Assembly (NCBI GenBank): GCA_938033875.1 | Contig: CALHKG010000001.1 | Span: 1 to 58,701 of the forward strand | Direction of reading: 5' to 3' | Length of the DNA stretch: 58,701 nt | DNA from: an uncultured Candidatus Saccharibacteria bacterium | GTDB lineage: Bacteria; Patescibacteriota; Saccharimonadia; Saccharimonadales; Saccharimonadaceae | In this document: piece by piece, positions 15,500 through 23,038 of the stretch | Numbering within the stretch: position 1 is the first letter of the stretch | How the letters are laid out: each line of letters opens with the position of its first letter | Made by a program: the position numbers and the translations under genes | Notes under the pieces: model-generated | What the model saw: the letters and a program-made list of their open reading frames with translations, nothing else | What the model was told of the DNA's origin: nothing | The model's database searches: none

Positions 15500-15640
15500 T
15501 TAGGGTCTAGATTGTTTAACAAACCTCTCTGGCGTATCAATTAAGCCATCTCTGTTAATGTCTTCACCCTTCTCTGATAAATAATCTTTTATGGCGTCGA
15601 TCAGTTTCGCCTCTGCTGAACTTATTTTTGCTGCAGCCAC
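15500..15640 (-). pseudogene. truncated GTP cyclohydrolase I (FolE) N-terminal fragment
   Basis: A 46-codon frame starts at GTG 15640 inside the end of the RdgB-like gene, eight bases after AAGGAG. It reads ...KLIDAIKDYLSEKGED, then INRDGLIDTPERFVKQSRP, and stops. This matches the helical N-terminus and the NREGLLDTPxRV motif of FolE. The catalytic part of FolE, with its zinc Cys/His residues, is absent from both strands nearby. The frame ends six bases before the -35 of leader E2, so a rearrangement that brought in E2 could have cut the gene. It may be a remnant or a tiny retained protein. Confidence 0.55.
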
Positions 15641-16170
15641 TGCGCTAACTCCTTCCACACTACAGCTATCATGTCGGTCTTTTCATCGTCACTCATCTCA
15701 GCTATCGTCTTGTTCGCGCCATCAACTTTGAAATATTTATCGTAGTCGCGACCATTCTCGCCGCGTGGTTCGCTGAGTAATTCACCATGCACTTTGTACG
15801 TAAACGTCTTGATTTCTAGTCCATCTATATACGTAACCGTACGCTGAGTGTATGCCCCTCTGTCATCTTTGAGCAATTTTACTATGTTTTCTATGCCGAT
15901 AGTATCAAGTGCGTACTTCGTGTAAACCCCTGGAAAACCTTTGAGACTTTTGATGAACAGTCCAGAATCCATAACAACCAGTGGGCTATTTAGTAGTTCG
16001 TAGTATTTTTGAGCTTTATCAATGGATACTTCTTCTTGGCTATCTGATTGAATTTCCGGTACATCAAGTAGCTCCCTGTCGGGAGCTGTGAGTGTTAGAC
16101 CCGCCCCCAATAATGCCTGGTTTGCTCCAGCTAATTTATATTTGTTGGTTGTGGCGTAGGTTATATTCAT
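15622..16170 (-). CDS. RdgB/HAM1-like non-canonical purine NTP pyrophosphatase
   Basis: Sanitises the nucleotide pool by hydrolysing ITP, dITP or XTP to monophosphates. The 182-residue protein starts ITYATTNKYKLAGANQAL, matching the family (T/S)xNxxKxxE region with variation, and has VVMDSGLFIKSLKGFPGVYTKYAL, the conserved (D/E)DSGL...GxPGxxS block with Tyr in place of the usual Ser. It is more divergent than a typical RdgB, so substrate range is uncertain. The start follows AAAGGAGGGG by four bases and comes just after a small Cys-rich gene, with which it forms an operon under leader E3. Confidence 0.75.
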   Translation of the reverse strand: MNITYATTNKYKLAGANQALLGAGLTLTAPDRELLDVPEIQSDSQEEVSIDKAQKYYELLNSPLVVMDSGLFIKSLKGFPGVYTKYALDTIGIENIVKLLKDDRGAYTQRTVTYIDGLEIKTFTYKVHGELLSEPRGENGRDYDKYFKVDGANKTIAEMSDDEKTDMIAVVWKELAQWLQQK

Positions 16171-16182
16171 AAAGCCCCTCCT

Positions 16183-16359
16183 TTATTGAATTATTCTTTT
16201 CTTTGCCATGCAGCTCTTACATAAAAAACATTCTTCATTACCACTAGTACAGGAATTAGTATTGGAACAGACCATGGTCGTATCAGCAACGAGGGACAAT
16301 AGACTCATATCTGGATATTCCGACCCCTCAGGAAGCACCTTTTCTGCGCCTATTATCAC
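16183..16359 (-). CDS. small Cys-rich protein, 58 aa
   Basis: Frame from GTG 16359 to TAA 16183. The C-terminal half has five cysteines in the order C-x5-C-x6-C-x2-C-x2-C (CSNTNSC, then ECFLCKSC) and a basic tail, suggesting a zinc-binding or disulphide-stabilised miniprotein. AGGAG lies 12 bases before the GTG, longer than usual, so the start is tentative. The gene ends 12 bases before the RdgB-like ATG and shares its transcript. I do not recognise a family. Confidence 0.5.
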   Translation of the reverse strand: MIIGAEKVLPEGSEYPDMSLLSLVADTTMVCSNTNSCTSGNEECFLCKSCMAKKRIIQ

Positions 16360-16438
16360 CGTTCGTATAGTCTCCTTGTTTACTCAACTTGTCAACAAAA
16401 GCTACTTTTGTTTATATCACACTTGTATAAAAAGTAAA
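16360..16438 (-). promoter_or_regulatory. leader E3 with promoter
   Basis: Minus strand: TTTACT (16438-16433), 16 bases, TATAAA (16416-16411), then the hairpin ACAAAAG-TAG-CTTTTGT (16411-16395) and TTGACAAG (16395-16388). The segment CTTTTGTTGACAAGTTGAGT aligns with the start of E1 and E2, but stems II and III are absent. Confidence 0.55.
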
Positions 16439-16533
16439 TAGGATATACTCGGCGTAACTTGTCAGGACTTAAAACCTGAACTATAATTAGCTCACATCAC
16501 GAATTCGTTAAATAGAACGACAGATGTAATTAC

Positions 16534-16610
16534 GGGAAATTAGCTCAGTTGGCTAGAGCGCACGATTCACATTCGTGAGGTCACAGGTTCAAGCCCTGTA
16601 TTTCCCACCA
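16534..16610 (+). tRNA. tRNA-Val(CAC)
   Basis: 77 bases with encoded CCA. Acceptor GGGAAAT/ATTTCCC, anticodon stem CACGA/TCGTG with loop TTCACAT giving CAC, T-loop TTCAAGC. Promoter TTGTCA (16459-16464)-17-TATAAT (16482-16487) gives a 5' extension of about 40 bases. Confidence 0.93.
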
Positions 16611-16672
16611 TTTTTGACAATTTTTAATAATTGGAACAAGCATGAAACTTGTGCTATAAATTGACAAACGAA

Positions 16673-16948
16673 CTAATATTCTCTATTTTCTGGCAAAGAT
16701 TCAATTTCCTCAACACAGTTCTGCACTACCAGTTCGCTCGCTGCATCCTCATCAGATAACACTTCTTCGCGGTCAGGACAAGTAGCGCACCACAATATTC
16801 CAAGAATATCTTCAGCCTCCGATGTAAGCTTTTCCACTTCGGTACCCAACCCTGACCCTCTAGTTGCGATGTCTCCAAGCTTCCTAATTATACAACTCAG
16901 TTCTTCAACATATCTTTCAGTATCCAAAGGCTGTAGCTCGCCAAACAT
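16673..16948 (-). CDS. small acidic helical protein, 91 aa
   Basis: Family not recognised. The protein is strongly acidic and helical, with cysteines at SCIIRKL, WCATCPD and NCVEE, including one CxxC. No signal or membrane segment is seen. The start has AGGAGAGG seven bases upstream, a good Shine-Dalgarno. It is a monocistronic gene behind leader E4, between tRNA-Val and typA. Downstream, ACAAG/CTTGT (within 16635-16655) is a weak terminator-like stem. Confidence 0.55.
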   Translation of the reverse strand: MFGELQPLDTERYVEELSCIIRKLGDIATRGSGLGTEVEKLTSEAEDILGILWCATCPDREEVLSDEDAASELVVQNCVEEIESLPENREY

Positions 16949-17042
16949 AAATTATCCTCTCCTGAATAGTCATCTCTTATATCAATAAGTTCATTGATGA
17001 AACTGGTTTATTATTTATATCACATGGACATAAAAAAATCAA
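16949..17042 (-). promoter_or_regulatory. leader E4 with promoter
   Basis: Minus strand: TTGATT (17042-17037), 17 bases, TATAAA (17019-17014), with GTGATATAAA shared with E3 and E5. The leader holds the hairpin ATCAAT/ATTGAT (16998-16981) and ends in AGGAGAGG. The hairpin sequence differs from the other leaders. Confidence 0.5.
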
Positions 17043-17189
17043 CACAGCCGCCGCCAGATTGACTTTTTATTTATTTAATGTCAACCGAAAAAATAACACA
17101 AACTATAATTAGATACATTTCTTAGCGCCATCTTCTAAAAACTTTTCACCTCTATTATTTCGTGATATAATTACCTTAAAGGAAGGTCT

Positions 17190-19037
17190 GTGCTAATATC
17201 AGACCATATTTTTATGAAGGACGCTAGCAAGATTCGAAACATTGCCATTATTGCCCACGTCGATCACGGCAAAACGACCATGGTTGACGGACTATTAAAG
17301 CAGTCGCGAACATTCCGCGACAACCAAGCCGAGATGAGCCAGGAATTGATTATGGATTCCGGCGATCAAGAGCACGAGCGCGGCATCACCATCACCGCCA
17401 AACAAACGTCAATTTTTTACGGCGACTACAAAATAAACATCATTGACACGCCAGGACACGCCGATTTCTCTGGCGAAGTTGAGCGAACCTTGAATATGGC
17501 TGACGGCGTTCTGCTGATCGTGGATGCGCAGGAAGGTCCGATGCCGCAGACCAAATTCGTATTAGCGAAGGCGCTTGAACTGGGACTGAAGCCTGTTGTG
17601 ATTATCAATAAGATTGACAAGCCAGCCAGACGAATTGCCGAAGTTGAAGACGAGTTGAGCGATCTATTCTTAGAGCTAGCAACCGACGATTCCCAATTGC
17701 AATATCCAATTTATTACGCAATCGGACGCGACGGAAAATCATGGAAAGAAATTCCTGCAAACACAGACGAAGATGCGGATTTGACGCCAATTTTTGACGC
17801 AATCATTAACGATATTCCAGCGCCAGACGTGACAGAAGATGGCGCGTTTCAATTGCTTGTTACCAGCCTGCAATACGACACATTCCAAGGAAAATACGCG
17901 ATTGGGCGAATTGCTCGCGGATCTGTTAAGCGCGGCTTGCAAGTCAGTTTGATGAAAAATGGCGAAGTCGCGGGCTCGGCACGAATTGAGAAAGTTTTTG
18001 GCTATCGCGGCTTGAATCGTGAAGAACTTGACGAAGCTTTTGCTGGCGACATTGTGGCGCTGGTTGGAGTAGCTGACGCGCATATTGGCGATACGATTGC
18101 CGACAAAGAACAGCCTGAAGCACTGCCAACAATTGACATTGAAGCTCCAACTTTGAGCATGTACCTTGGCCCAAACACTAGCCCAATGAAGGGACGCGAA
18201 GGCGAATTTACGACATCTAGGCAAATTGGCGACCGATTGAAGCGAGAGCTTGAGACCAATGTCGCGTTACGAGTCGAGGAAAACGGAATTGGCTTTACGA
18301 TTTCTGGACGCGGCGAGTTACATTTGAGCGTTTTGATTGAAACTATGCGACGCGAGGGATTTGAGTTTGAGGTTGGACGACCGCAAGTCGTTACAATTAC
18401 CGAGGACGGCGTCGAAAAAGAACCGATTGAAGAATTGCAAATTGAAGTCGGAAGTGAATTTATTGGCGCGATTAGCCAAGAGCTTGGCGCGCGACACGCC
18501 GAAATGAAATCTCAGGAAACTACTGCCGCTGGTGCTACTCGTTTGACTTACATTTTGCCGACGAGGGCGCTGATTGGTCTGCGCAACATTTTATTGACCG
18601 CCACCAGAGGTACGGTGATTATGAATTCCCTGCCTCACGGATATCAACCGCTTGGCGGAAAACTGCCAAAAACCCGCAATGGAGTTTTGATTGCATTTGA
18701 AGCTGGCACGACAACACCTTACGCATTGCAAGCAGCCGAAGCCCGTGGCGAATTACTGGTCGGACCAGGTACGGAAGTTTACGCCGGAATGATTGTCGGG
18801 ATTTACAATCGCCAAGAAGATATCGAAATCAACGTTTGTAAGGCCAAGCATTTGACTAACATGCGCTCCAAATCGTCAGATGGAACTGTGCAATTGACGC
18901 CATTTACGCAGTTTAGCTTGGAACAATGTATAGATTTTATTGAAGACGATGAACTTTTGGAAGTTACACCAAAATCATTACGACTTCGCAAGCGATATCT
19001 GGACGCAAACGAACGAAAACGCGCCGCGAAACAATAG
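17190..19037 (+). CDS. typA: ribosome-associated GTPase TypA/BipA
   Basis: Translational GTPase that binds the 70S ribosome and supports ribosome assembly and stress growth. The 615-residue protein shows G1 AHVDHGKTT, switch I ERGITI, G3 DTPGHADF, G4 NKID, then EF-G-like domains III and V and the TypA C-terminal domain (RGTVIMNSLPHGYQPLGGKL). Promoter TTTTCA-17-TATAAT (-10 at 17166-17171, extended TGA) lies upstream. GTG 17190 follows AAGGA at good spacing, but ATG 17214 would give the more typical N-terminus, so both starts remain possible. Confidence 0.95.
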   Translation: MLISDHIFMKDASKIRNIAIIAHVDHGKTTMVDGLLKQSRTFRDNQAEMSQELIMDSGDQEHERGITITAKQTSIFYGDYKINIIDTPGHADFSGEVERTLNMADGVLLIVDAQEGPMPQTKFVLAKALELGLKPVVIINKIDKPARRIAEVEDELSDLFLELATDDSQLQYPIYYAIGRDGKSWKEIPANTDEDADLTPIFDAIINDIPAPDVTEDGAFQLLVTSLQYDTFQGKYAIGRIARGSVKRGLQVSLMKNGEVAGSARIEKVFGYRGLNREELDEAFAGDIVALVGVADAHIGDTIADKEQPEALPTIDIEAPTLSMYLGPNTSPMKGREGEFTTSRQIGDRLKRELETNVALRVEENGIGFTISGRGELHLSVLIETMRREGFEFEVGRPQVVTITEDGVEKEPIEELQIEVGSEFIGAISQELGARHAEMKSQETTAAGATRLTYILPTRALIGLRNILLTATRGTVIMNSLPHGYQPLGGKLPKTRNGVLIAFEAGTTTPYALQAAEARGELLVGPGTEVYAGMIVGIYNRQEDIEINVCKAKHLTNMRSKSSDGTVQLTPFTQFSLEQCIDFIEDDELLEVTPKSLRLRKRYLDANERKRAAKQ

Positions 19038-19052
19038 TTGCGTCAAGCACAA

Positions 19053-19086
19053 AAATAACCGCCCCGTAATGAGGCGGTTTATTTTT
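19053..19086. terminator. terminator after typA
   Basis: AAATAACCGCC pairs with GGCGGTTTATTT around CCGTAATGA, flanked by A and T runs. It can also end the convergent gene at 19102. Confidence 0.75.
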
Positions 19087-19101
19087 ATATGCAGACAGGA
19101 A

Positions 19102-19671
19102 TTAGTTGACAAGAGTTTCTTTGACTCGGCGAGAAGCAAAGAAGTACAAGATTACCAATCCTTCTACTATTAGCATTGTAACGATTCCGGTAATAAATGC
19201 TGGAACGTCTACTCCTGATCTTCCAGATGCATATATAACTACCGCATTTGCAACGTTGCCCAATCCAGCTGTGGCGATCGTAGCAACAGCTAGCCATTTA
19301 CCAAGACGCTTCTGCATAGTTATAAACACAACTGCACAAATAGCTAAGACCACTAGTATAGGTGAAAATATCAAAGAAATGACGTTCTCTGGCTGGCTAA
19401 GATTTATTATTGCCTGGAAAAACACTGCTGTATTGACAAGGCTACCGATAACGAAACAAACCACAAAGAACATTAACCAACCCTTAACGCCCTTCAGGGA
19501 TTCCGCCATCACGACATATTGCACTGGCGCTGCTTGAGGCTGTGCAAAATATTGCTGGCTGACTGGCTGCTGCTCATACGGTGTATTCTGCGGTTGTGGT
19601 GCGGGACCGTACTGTGCGTTTGGATCAGGCTGTGGCGCATATTGCGGCTGCTGAGGTTCTTGTTTTGACAT
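19102..19671 (-). CDS. multi-pass membrane protein with Pro/Gln-rich N-terminus (DUF2569-like)
   Basis: The 189-residue protein has a cytoplasmic-looking first 55 residues rich in Pro, Gln, Tyr and Ala, then four hydrophobic helices beginning GVKGWLMFFVVCFVIGSLVN and ending LIVEGLVILYFFASRR. The GWLxFF entry to the first helix resembles DUF2569 proteins; the match is tentative. A TATAAT -10 is followed by a short hairpin (GCATAT/ATATGC) and AAGGAGA before the ATG, so this gene has a real leader. Role unknown. Confidence 0.6.
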   Translation of the reverse strand: MSKQEPQQPQYAPQPDPNAQYGPAPQPQNTPYEQQPVSQQYFAQPQAAPVQYVVMAESLKGVKGWLMFFVVCFVIGSLVNTAVFFQAIINLSQPENVISLIFSPILVVLAICAVVFITMQKRLGKWLAVATIATAGLGNVANAVVIYASGRSGVDVPAFITGIVTMLIVEGLVILYFFASRRVKETLVN

Positions 19672-19706
19672 ATTAACTTCTCCTTTTAAGCATATTGATA
19701 TGCCAA

Positions 19707-20879
19707 TTATACCACATCCTTAATTTCCTCTGGTAAAAATCCTTTGTCATGCTTAAAACCAGCTTGCCATTTGTAATCCTTGTTATAGCCCAAATCTTTC
19801 ATCAATTTGGTCGGAGCGTTTCTGAGATGTAAAGGCACGGGAGAATTCGGATATTTGCGCGCCAGCTCAAAAGCGCTGTGCATTAAATCGGTAATTTCAC
19901 GCGATTTCTGGCTGCGAGCCAACGCAATAGCGCAATGGAACAAATTATACTTCGCCTCCGGAAGACCGACGCGCTCGACAGCCTCAAATGTTGCAATTGC
20001 CAAGCTCAGCGCACCATTACCCGCCAGCCCGATATCTTCCGATGCAAAAATCACCATTCGCCGAGCAATAAACTTCGGATCCTCGCCCGCGTCAATCATT
20101 CGCGCCAAATAATACGTCGTAGCCGTCGCGTCACTACCTCTTAGCGACTTGATAAAAGCGGAAATCACGTCGTAATGCGAATCGCCTTTTTTATCATAAC
20201 CTGGAAGTCGCTTCTGAGCCGCCGCTTTAACCACTTCCGGCGTTACTTTTTCGTTAAAACTCAGCGCCAATTCCAAATTGCCCAGCGCCACCCTTGCATC
20301 GCCATCCGATAATTCCGCCAAATAGTCCAGAGCTTTGGGCGAAACTTGCTTGGACTTTTTCAGAACTTTCAGTGCTCTTTTTAATACGGATATGATTTCA
20401 TCTTTTGTCAATCGCTGAAGAACCAAAACCCGCGAACGTGACAGTAGCGGCGTGATGACTTCAAAGCTCGGATTCTCGGTCGTCGCACCGATTAACGTAA
20501 TTAGCCCACTCTCAACGTGCGGCAAAAACGCGTCTTGTTGAGCCTTATTGAAACGATGAATTTCGTCAACGAATAGAATTGTTCTAAGTCCTAAATTCCA
20601 GTTTTGGCGGGCATGTTCAATCACTTGTTCAACGTCCTTTTTTCCGCTTGTAACTGCCGATAATTCAATGAACTCCGCCTTCACTTCACGCGCAATAATT
20701 CGCGCCAATGTCGTTTTTCCAGTTCCCGGCGGACCCCACAATATCAAACTAACCGGCTCGCCATTCTTAACGATTCGCCTCAACAACTCGCCCTCACCAA
20801 GCAAATGACTCTGCCCTATCACCTCATCCAGCGTTTGTGGCCTCATCTGCTCAGCCAGTGGCTGCCTACTATCACTCAT
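19707..20879 (-). CDS. rarA: replication-associated recombination ATPase RarA/MgsA
   Basis: AAA+ clamp-loader-like ATPase acting at stalled replication forks, 390 residues. It has LAEQMRPQTLDEVIGQSHLLG at the N-terminus, Walker A GPPGTGKTT, Walker B DEIHRFNKAQQD, sensor 1 GATTENPSF, and the C-terminal oligomerisation domain with LRGSDATATTYYLARM. TATAAT (20891-20886) ends six bases before the ATG. The six bases GGGAGT could act as a Shine-Dalgarno only if transcription starts upstream of them, so leaderless initiation is likely. Confidence 0.95.
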   Translation of the reverse strand: MSDSRQPLAEQMRPQTLDEVIGQSHLLGEGELLRRIVKNGEPVSLILWGPPGTGKTTLARIIAREVKAEFIELSAVTSGKKDVEQVIEHARQNWNLGLRTILFVDEIHRFNKAQQDAFLPHVESGLITLIGATTENPSFEVITPLLSRSRVLVLQRLTKDEIISVLKRALKVLKKSKQVSPKALDYLAELSDGDARVALGNLELALSFNEKVTPEVVKAAAQKRLPGYDKKGDSHYDVISAFIKSLRGSDATATTYYLARMIDAGEDPKFIARRMVIFASEDIGLAGNGALSLAIATFEAVERVGLPEAKYNLFHCAIALARSQKSREITDLMHSAFELARKYPNSPVPLHLRNAPTKLMKDLGYNKDYKWQAGFKHDKGFLPEEIKDVV

Positions 20880-20981
20880 ACTCCCATTATATCGCGAAAT
20901 CTATAAAGCCAAAAAGTCGTCCGCCGTTTACACTTTCCTCACACAAAATGCTACAATAGATCTATATAAATAGGAGGAAAA

Positions 20982-21728
20982 ATGGGAGCATTCGTAATAA
21001 TAATCTTGTCGTTTATCGGTCTTTATGTACTAAGCGGCATTAAAATTGTCAATCAATATCAGCGCGGCGTGGTTTTAACACTTGGCCGATTTACTGGCGT
21101 TCGCGAGCCAGGATTAAGAGTCGTCATTCCAGGATTGCAGACAATGATGTTGGTCGATATTCGTTCAACTCCAATTGACGTTCCGAAACAAGAAGTCATC
21201 ACCAAAGACAACGTCACAGTCGGCGTTGATGCGGTGGTTTATTTCCGAGTCATCAACGCGCCAAAAGCCGTGCTGGAAACCACGAACTATATTTACGCGA
21301 CTAGCCAATTTGCCCAAGCGGCACTGCGTGACGTCACCGGTAACGTTGATATGGACGATTTGCTTGCCAAGCGCGAAGAGATTTCCCAGCAAATCAAGGA
21401 AATCGTTGATGCCGAAACTGACAAATGGGGTATCGATGTCGAGAATGTTAAGATTCAGAATATCGAACTTCCTGGCGATATGAAGCGCGCCATGGCCAAA
21501 CAGGCCGAGGCAGAACGCGAGCGCCGCGCCAATATCATCAACGCTGACGGTGAAAAGGCTGCAGCCGAAACATTAGCCCAGGCCGCAGAAATCCTAGCAA
21601 AAACTCAAGGCGCTATCAATCTGCGAACATTGAACACCTTAGAGCGAATCTCCACAGAGCCAAGCCAAAAGACAATGATGTTATTCCCTATCGAACTCAT
21701 CGACGCAATTCGTGGCGGTAAAAAATAG
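20982..21728 (+). CDS. slipin/stomatin-type SPFH membrane protein
   Basis: The 248-residue protein has one N-terminal membrane segment (residues 1-20) and a following SPFH domain: VNQYQRGVVLTLGRFTGVREPGLRVVIPG, IDVPKQEVITKDNVTVGVDAVVYFRV. A C-terminal coiled coil rich in Ala and Glu then carries the MAKQAEAERERRANII segment typical of slipins. These proteins form rings or scaffolds in membrane microdomains; no NfeD partner gene is adjacent. The start has AGGAGG four bases before the ATG, with TACAAT 24 bases upstream of the start. Confidence 0.9.
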   Translation: MGAFVIIILSFIGLYVLSGIKIVNQYQRGVVLTLGRFTGVREPGLRVVIPGLQTMMLVDIRSTPIDVPKQEVITKDNVTVGVDAVVYFRVINAPKAVLETTNYIYATSQFAQAALRDVTGNVDMDDLLAKREEISQQIKEIVDAETDKWGIDVENVKIQNIELPGDMKRAMAKQAEAERERRANIINADGEKAAAETLAQAAEILAKTQGAINLRTLNTLERISTEPSQKTMMLFPIELIDAIRGGKK

Positions 21729-21746
21729 AACATTTATCAATAAAAT

Positions 21747-21780
21747 AAGCACTCTGCAATTTTACAGGGTGCTTTTATAA
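21747..21780 (+). terminator. terminator after slipin
   Basis: AAGCACTCTG and CAGGGTGCTT (one G-U pair) around an eight-base loop, followed by TTATAATT. Confidence 0.7.
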
Positions 21781-21784
21781 TTCC

Positions 21785-21859
21785 TGGTGCGGATGGGGAG
21801 AGTCGAACTCCCATCTCAACCTTGGGAAGGTCACATAATAGCCGCTATACGACACCCGC
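21785..21859 (-). tRNA. tRNA-Gly(CCC)
   Basis: 75 bases with encoded CCA. Acceptor GCGGGTG/CATCCGC, anticodon loop TTCCCAA giving CCC, T-loop TTCGACT with the standard C56. Promoter TTGTCG-17-TATAAT on the minus strand overlaps the divergent tRNA-Phe promoter. Confidence 0.88.
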
Positions 21860-21926
21860 GCTCGATAAAATTATAACACCCTTGTCAGATGGCGACAACT
21901 TTAGTACAATTAAATAGCAAGTTTGT

Positions 21927-22002
21927 GGCTCTTTAGCTCAGTTGGTAGAGCAGAGGCCTGAAGAGCCTTGTGTCCCCAGTTCAAGTCTGGGAGGAGCCAC
22001 CA
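21927..22002 (+). tRNA. tRNA-Phe(GAA)
   Basis: 76 bases with encoded CCA. Acceptor GGCTCTT/AGGAGCC, D-loop AGTTGGTA, anticodon loop CTGAAGA giving GAA, T-loop TTCAAGT. Promoter TTGTCA (21882-21887)-17-TACAAT (21905-21910). Confidence 0.95.
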
Positions 22003-22051
22003 AATATTGCATTTCATTCACGACTTTGCTACAATAAATCGTGAACAACAT

Positions 22052-22127
22052 GCGGGTATAGCTCAGTTGTTAGAGCGCTTCCTTGCCATGGAAGAGGCCA
22101 GGAGTTAGAGTCTCCTTACCCGCACCA
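22052..22127 (+). tRNA. tRNA-Gly(GCC) with U19-A56 in place of G19-C56
   Basis: 76 bases with encoded CCA. Acceptor GCGGGTA/TACCCGC, anticodon stem CTTCC/GGAAG with loop TTGCCAT giving GCC. The D-loop is AGTTGTTA (T at position 19) and the T-loop is TTAGAGT (A at position 56). The near-invariant G19-C56 elbow pair thus appears replaced by U19-A56. All helices are intact. Promoter TTGCAT-17-TACAAT upstream. Confidence 0.9.
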
Positions 22128-22140
22128 ATTAGATATTTAG

Positions 22141-22162
22141 CCATCCGAACGGGTGGTTTTTT
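22141..22162 (+). terminator. terminator after tRNA-Gly(GCC)
   Basis: CCATCC-GAAC-GGGTGG followed by T6. Probably ends a tRNA-Phe/tRNA-Gly unit. Confidence 0.8.
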
Positions 22163-22193
22163 CGTATGTTAATCCTTAGATAGCTAATTACAT

Positions 22194-22223
22194 TTGACAT
22201 AATACCCCCAGTGGGTATATGAT
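22194..22223 (+). promoter_or_regulatory. promoter with CsoR-type operator in the spacer
   Basis: TTGACA (22194-22199), 18 bases and TATGAT (22218-22223), with the ATG six bases later. The spacer holds the inverted repeat TACCC-CCAGT-GGGTA (22203-22217), the G/C-tract dyad expected for a CsoR/RcnR-class repressor. Binding here would block RNA polymerase directly. Confidence 0.75.
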
Positions 22224-22229
22224 TATTTT

Positions 22230-22517
22230 ATGGATACAGCAGACATCAAACGACGAGCCCTGCATCGTACAAAGATCATATTAGGACAAATGCGCGGACT
22301 CGAGAAGCAAATTGCCGACGACGCGTATTGCATGGATGTTTTGACCCAAAGTCTAGCAATACAAAAGTCATTAGCGTCGCTTAATAAACTTATTCTGGAG
22401 CGACATCTCCGCACACACATTGCTGATAAAATGGCGTCCGGTGACAAAGCTCAACAAAGTAAAGCTATAGAAGAATTACTCAATCTATATGAATTAAATA
22501 ATATAAGGACAAAATAA
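22230..22517 (+). CDS. CsoR/RcnR-family metal-sensing repressor
   Basis: All-helical DUF156 repressor of 95 residues. The family core ILGQMRGLEKQI is followed by the conserved Cys (AYCMDVL, about residue 34) and ERHLRTHI, which supplies His-x3-His where Cu(I) CsoR has His-x3-Cys. The ligand set Cys-His-His resembles the Ni/Co sensor RcnR, though no His is at RcnR position 3, so the metal is undecided. It overlaps the next gene by one base (TAATG) and probably represses its own leaderless promoter. Confidence 0.88.
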   Translation: MDTADIKRRALHRTKIILGQMRGLEKQIADDAYCMDVLTQSLAIQKSLASLNKLILERHLRTHIADKMASGDKAQQSKAIEELLNLYELNNIRTK

Positions 22518-22993
22518 TGAATCACGAATCTCATAACCATTGCAATACAAAAAATTCAATCAAACGTATGGCGCTAGCGGCAAGTTTACACTGCCTGGCG
22601 GGATGTATGATTGGCGAGATGATCGGCGTTACCATCGGCACGCACGCTGGACTTGCGCCACATACTACGGTTATTCTAGCATCAGTCTTAGCTTTCATCT
22701 CCGGCTACACCGCGTCAATCATACCATTAGTACGCGCCAAATTATCGCTTATAAAATCCTTAAAGTTAGTTTTCGCCACTGACACACTATCCATACTGTC
22801 AATGACTGTCGTAGACAACATAATTATGCTAATCATTCCGGGCGCCATAGATAAGAACTTAGCTCATCCGATTTATTGGGTTAGCCGGCTAATTTGTATG
22901 TTCGCCGTGTTTGCTGTATCATATCCCGTCAATCTATATTTGTTACGTCGAGGTAAAGGTCACGCATTGACTCATCATTATCATCACATGTAA
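22517..22993 (+). CDS. DUF4396-like membrane protein, likely metal transport or handling
   Basis: The 158-residue protein has a His-rich N-terminus (MNHESHNHC), a first helix with HCLAGCMIGEMIGV, which resembles the HCxxGCxxGD motif of DUF4396 proteins, three further hydrophobic helices, and a His-rich tail (HALTHHYHHM). Paired Cys and His residues on both sides of the membrane suit metal binding. It is translationally coupled to the CsoR-type repressor, so export or sequestration of the sensed metal is the natural inference. Its mechanism is not known. Confidence 0.7.
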   Translation: MNHESHNHCNTKNSIKRMALAASLHCLAGCMIGEMIGVTIGTHAGLAPHTTVILASVLAFISGYTASIIPLVRAKLSLIKSLKLVFATDTLSILSMTVVDNIIMLIIPGAIDKNLAHPIYWVSRLICMFAVFAVSYPVNLYLLRRGKGHALTHHYHHM

Positions 22994-23038
22994 TTTATTT
23001 GTTTTGATTTTCCCTGTTATCTCGCTTATACTTAAACT

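Noticed and set aside
17190..17213. TypA start at ATG 17214 instead of GTG 17190
   Set aside because: Not excluded; GTG kept because AAGGA is well placed for it. Homolog alignment would decide.
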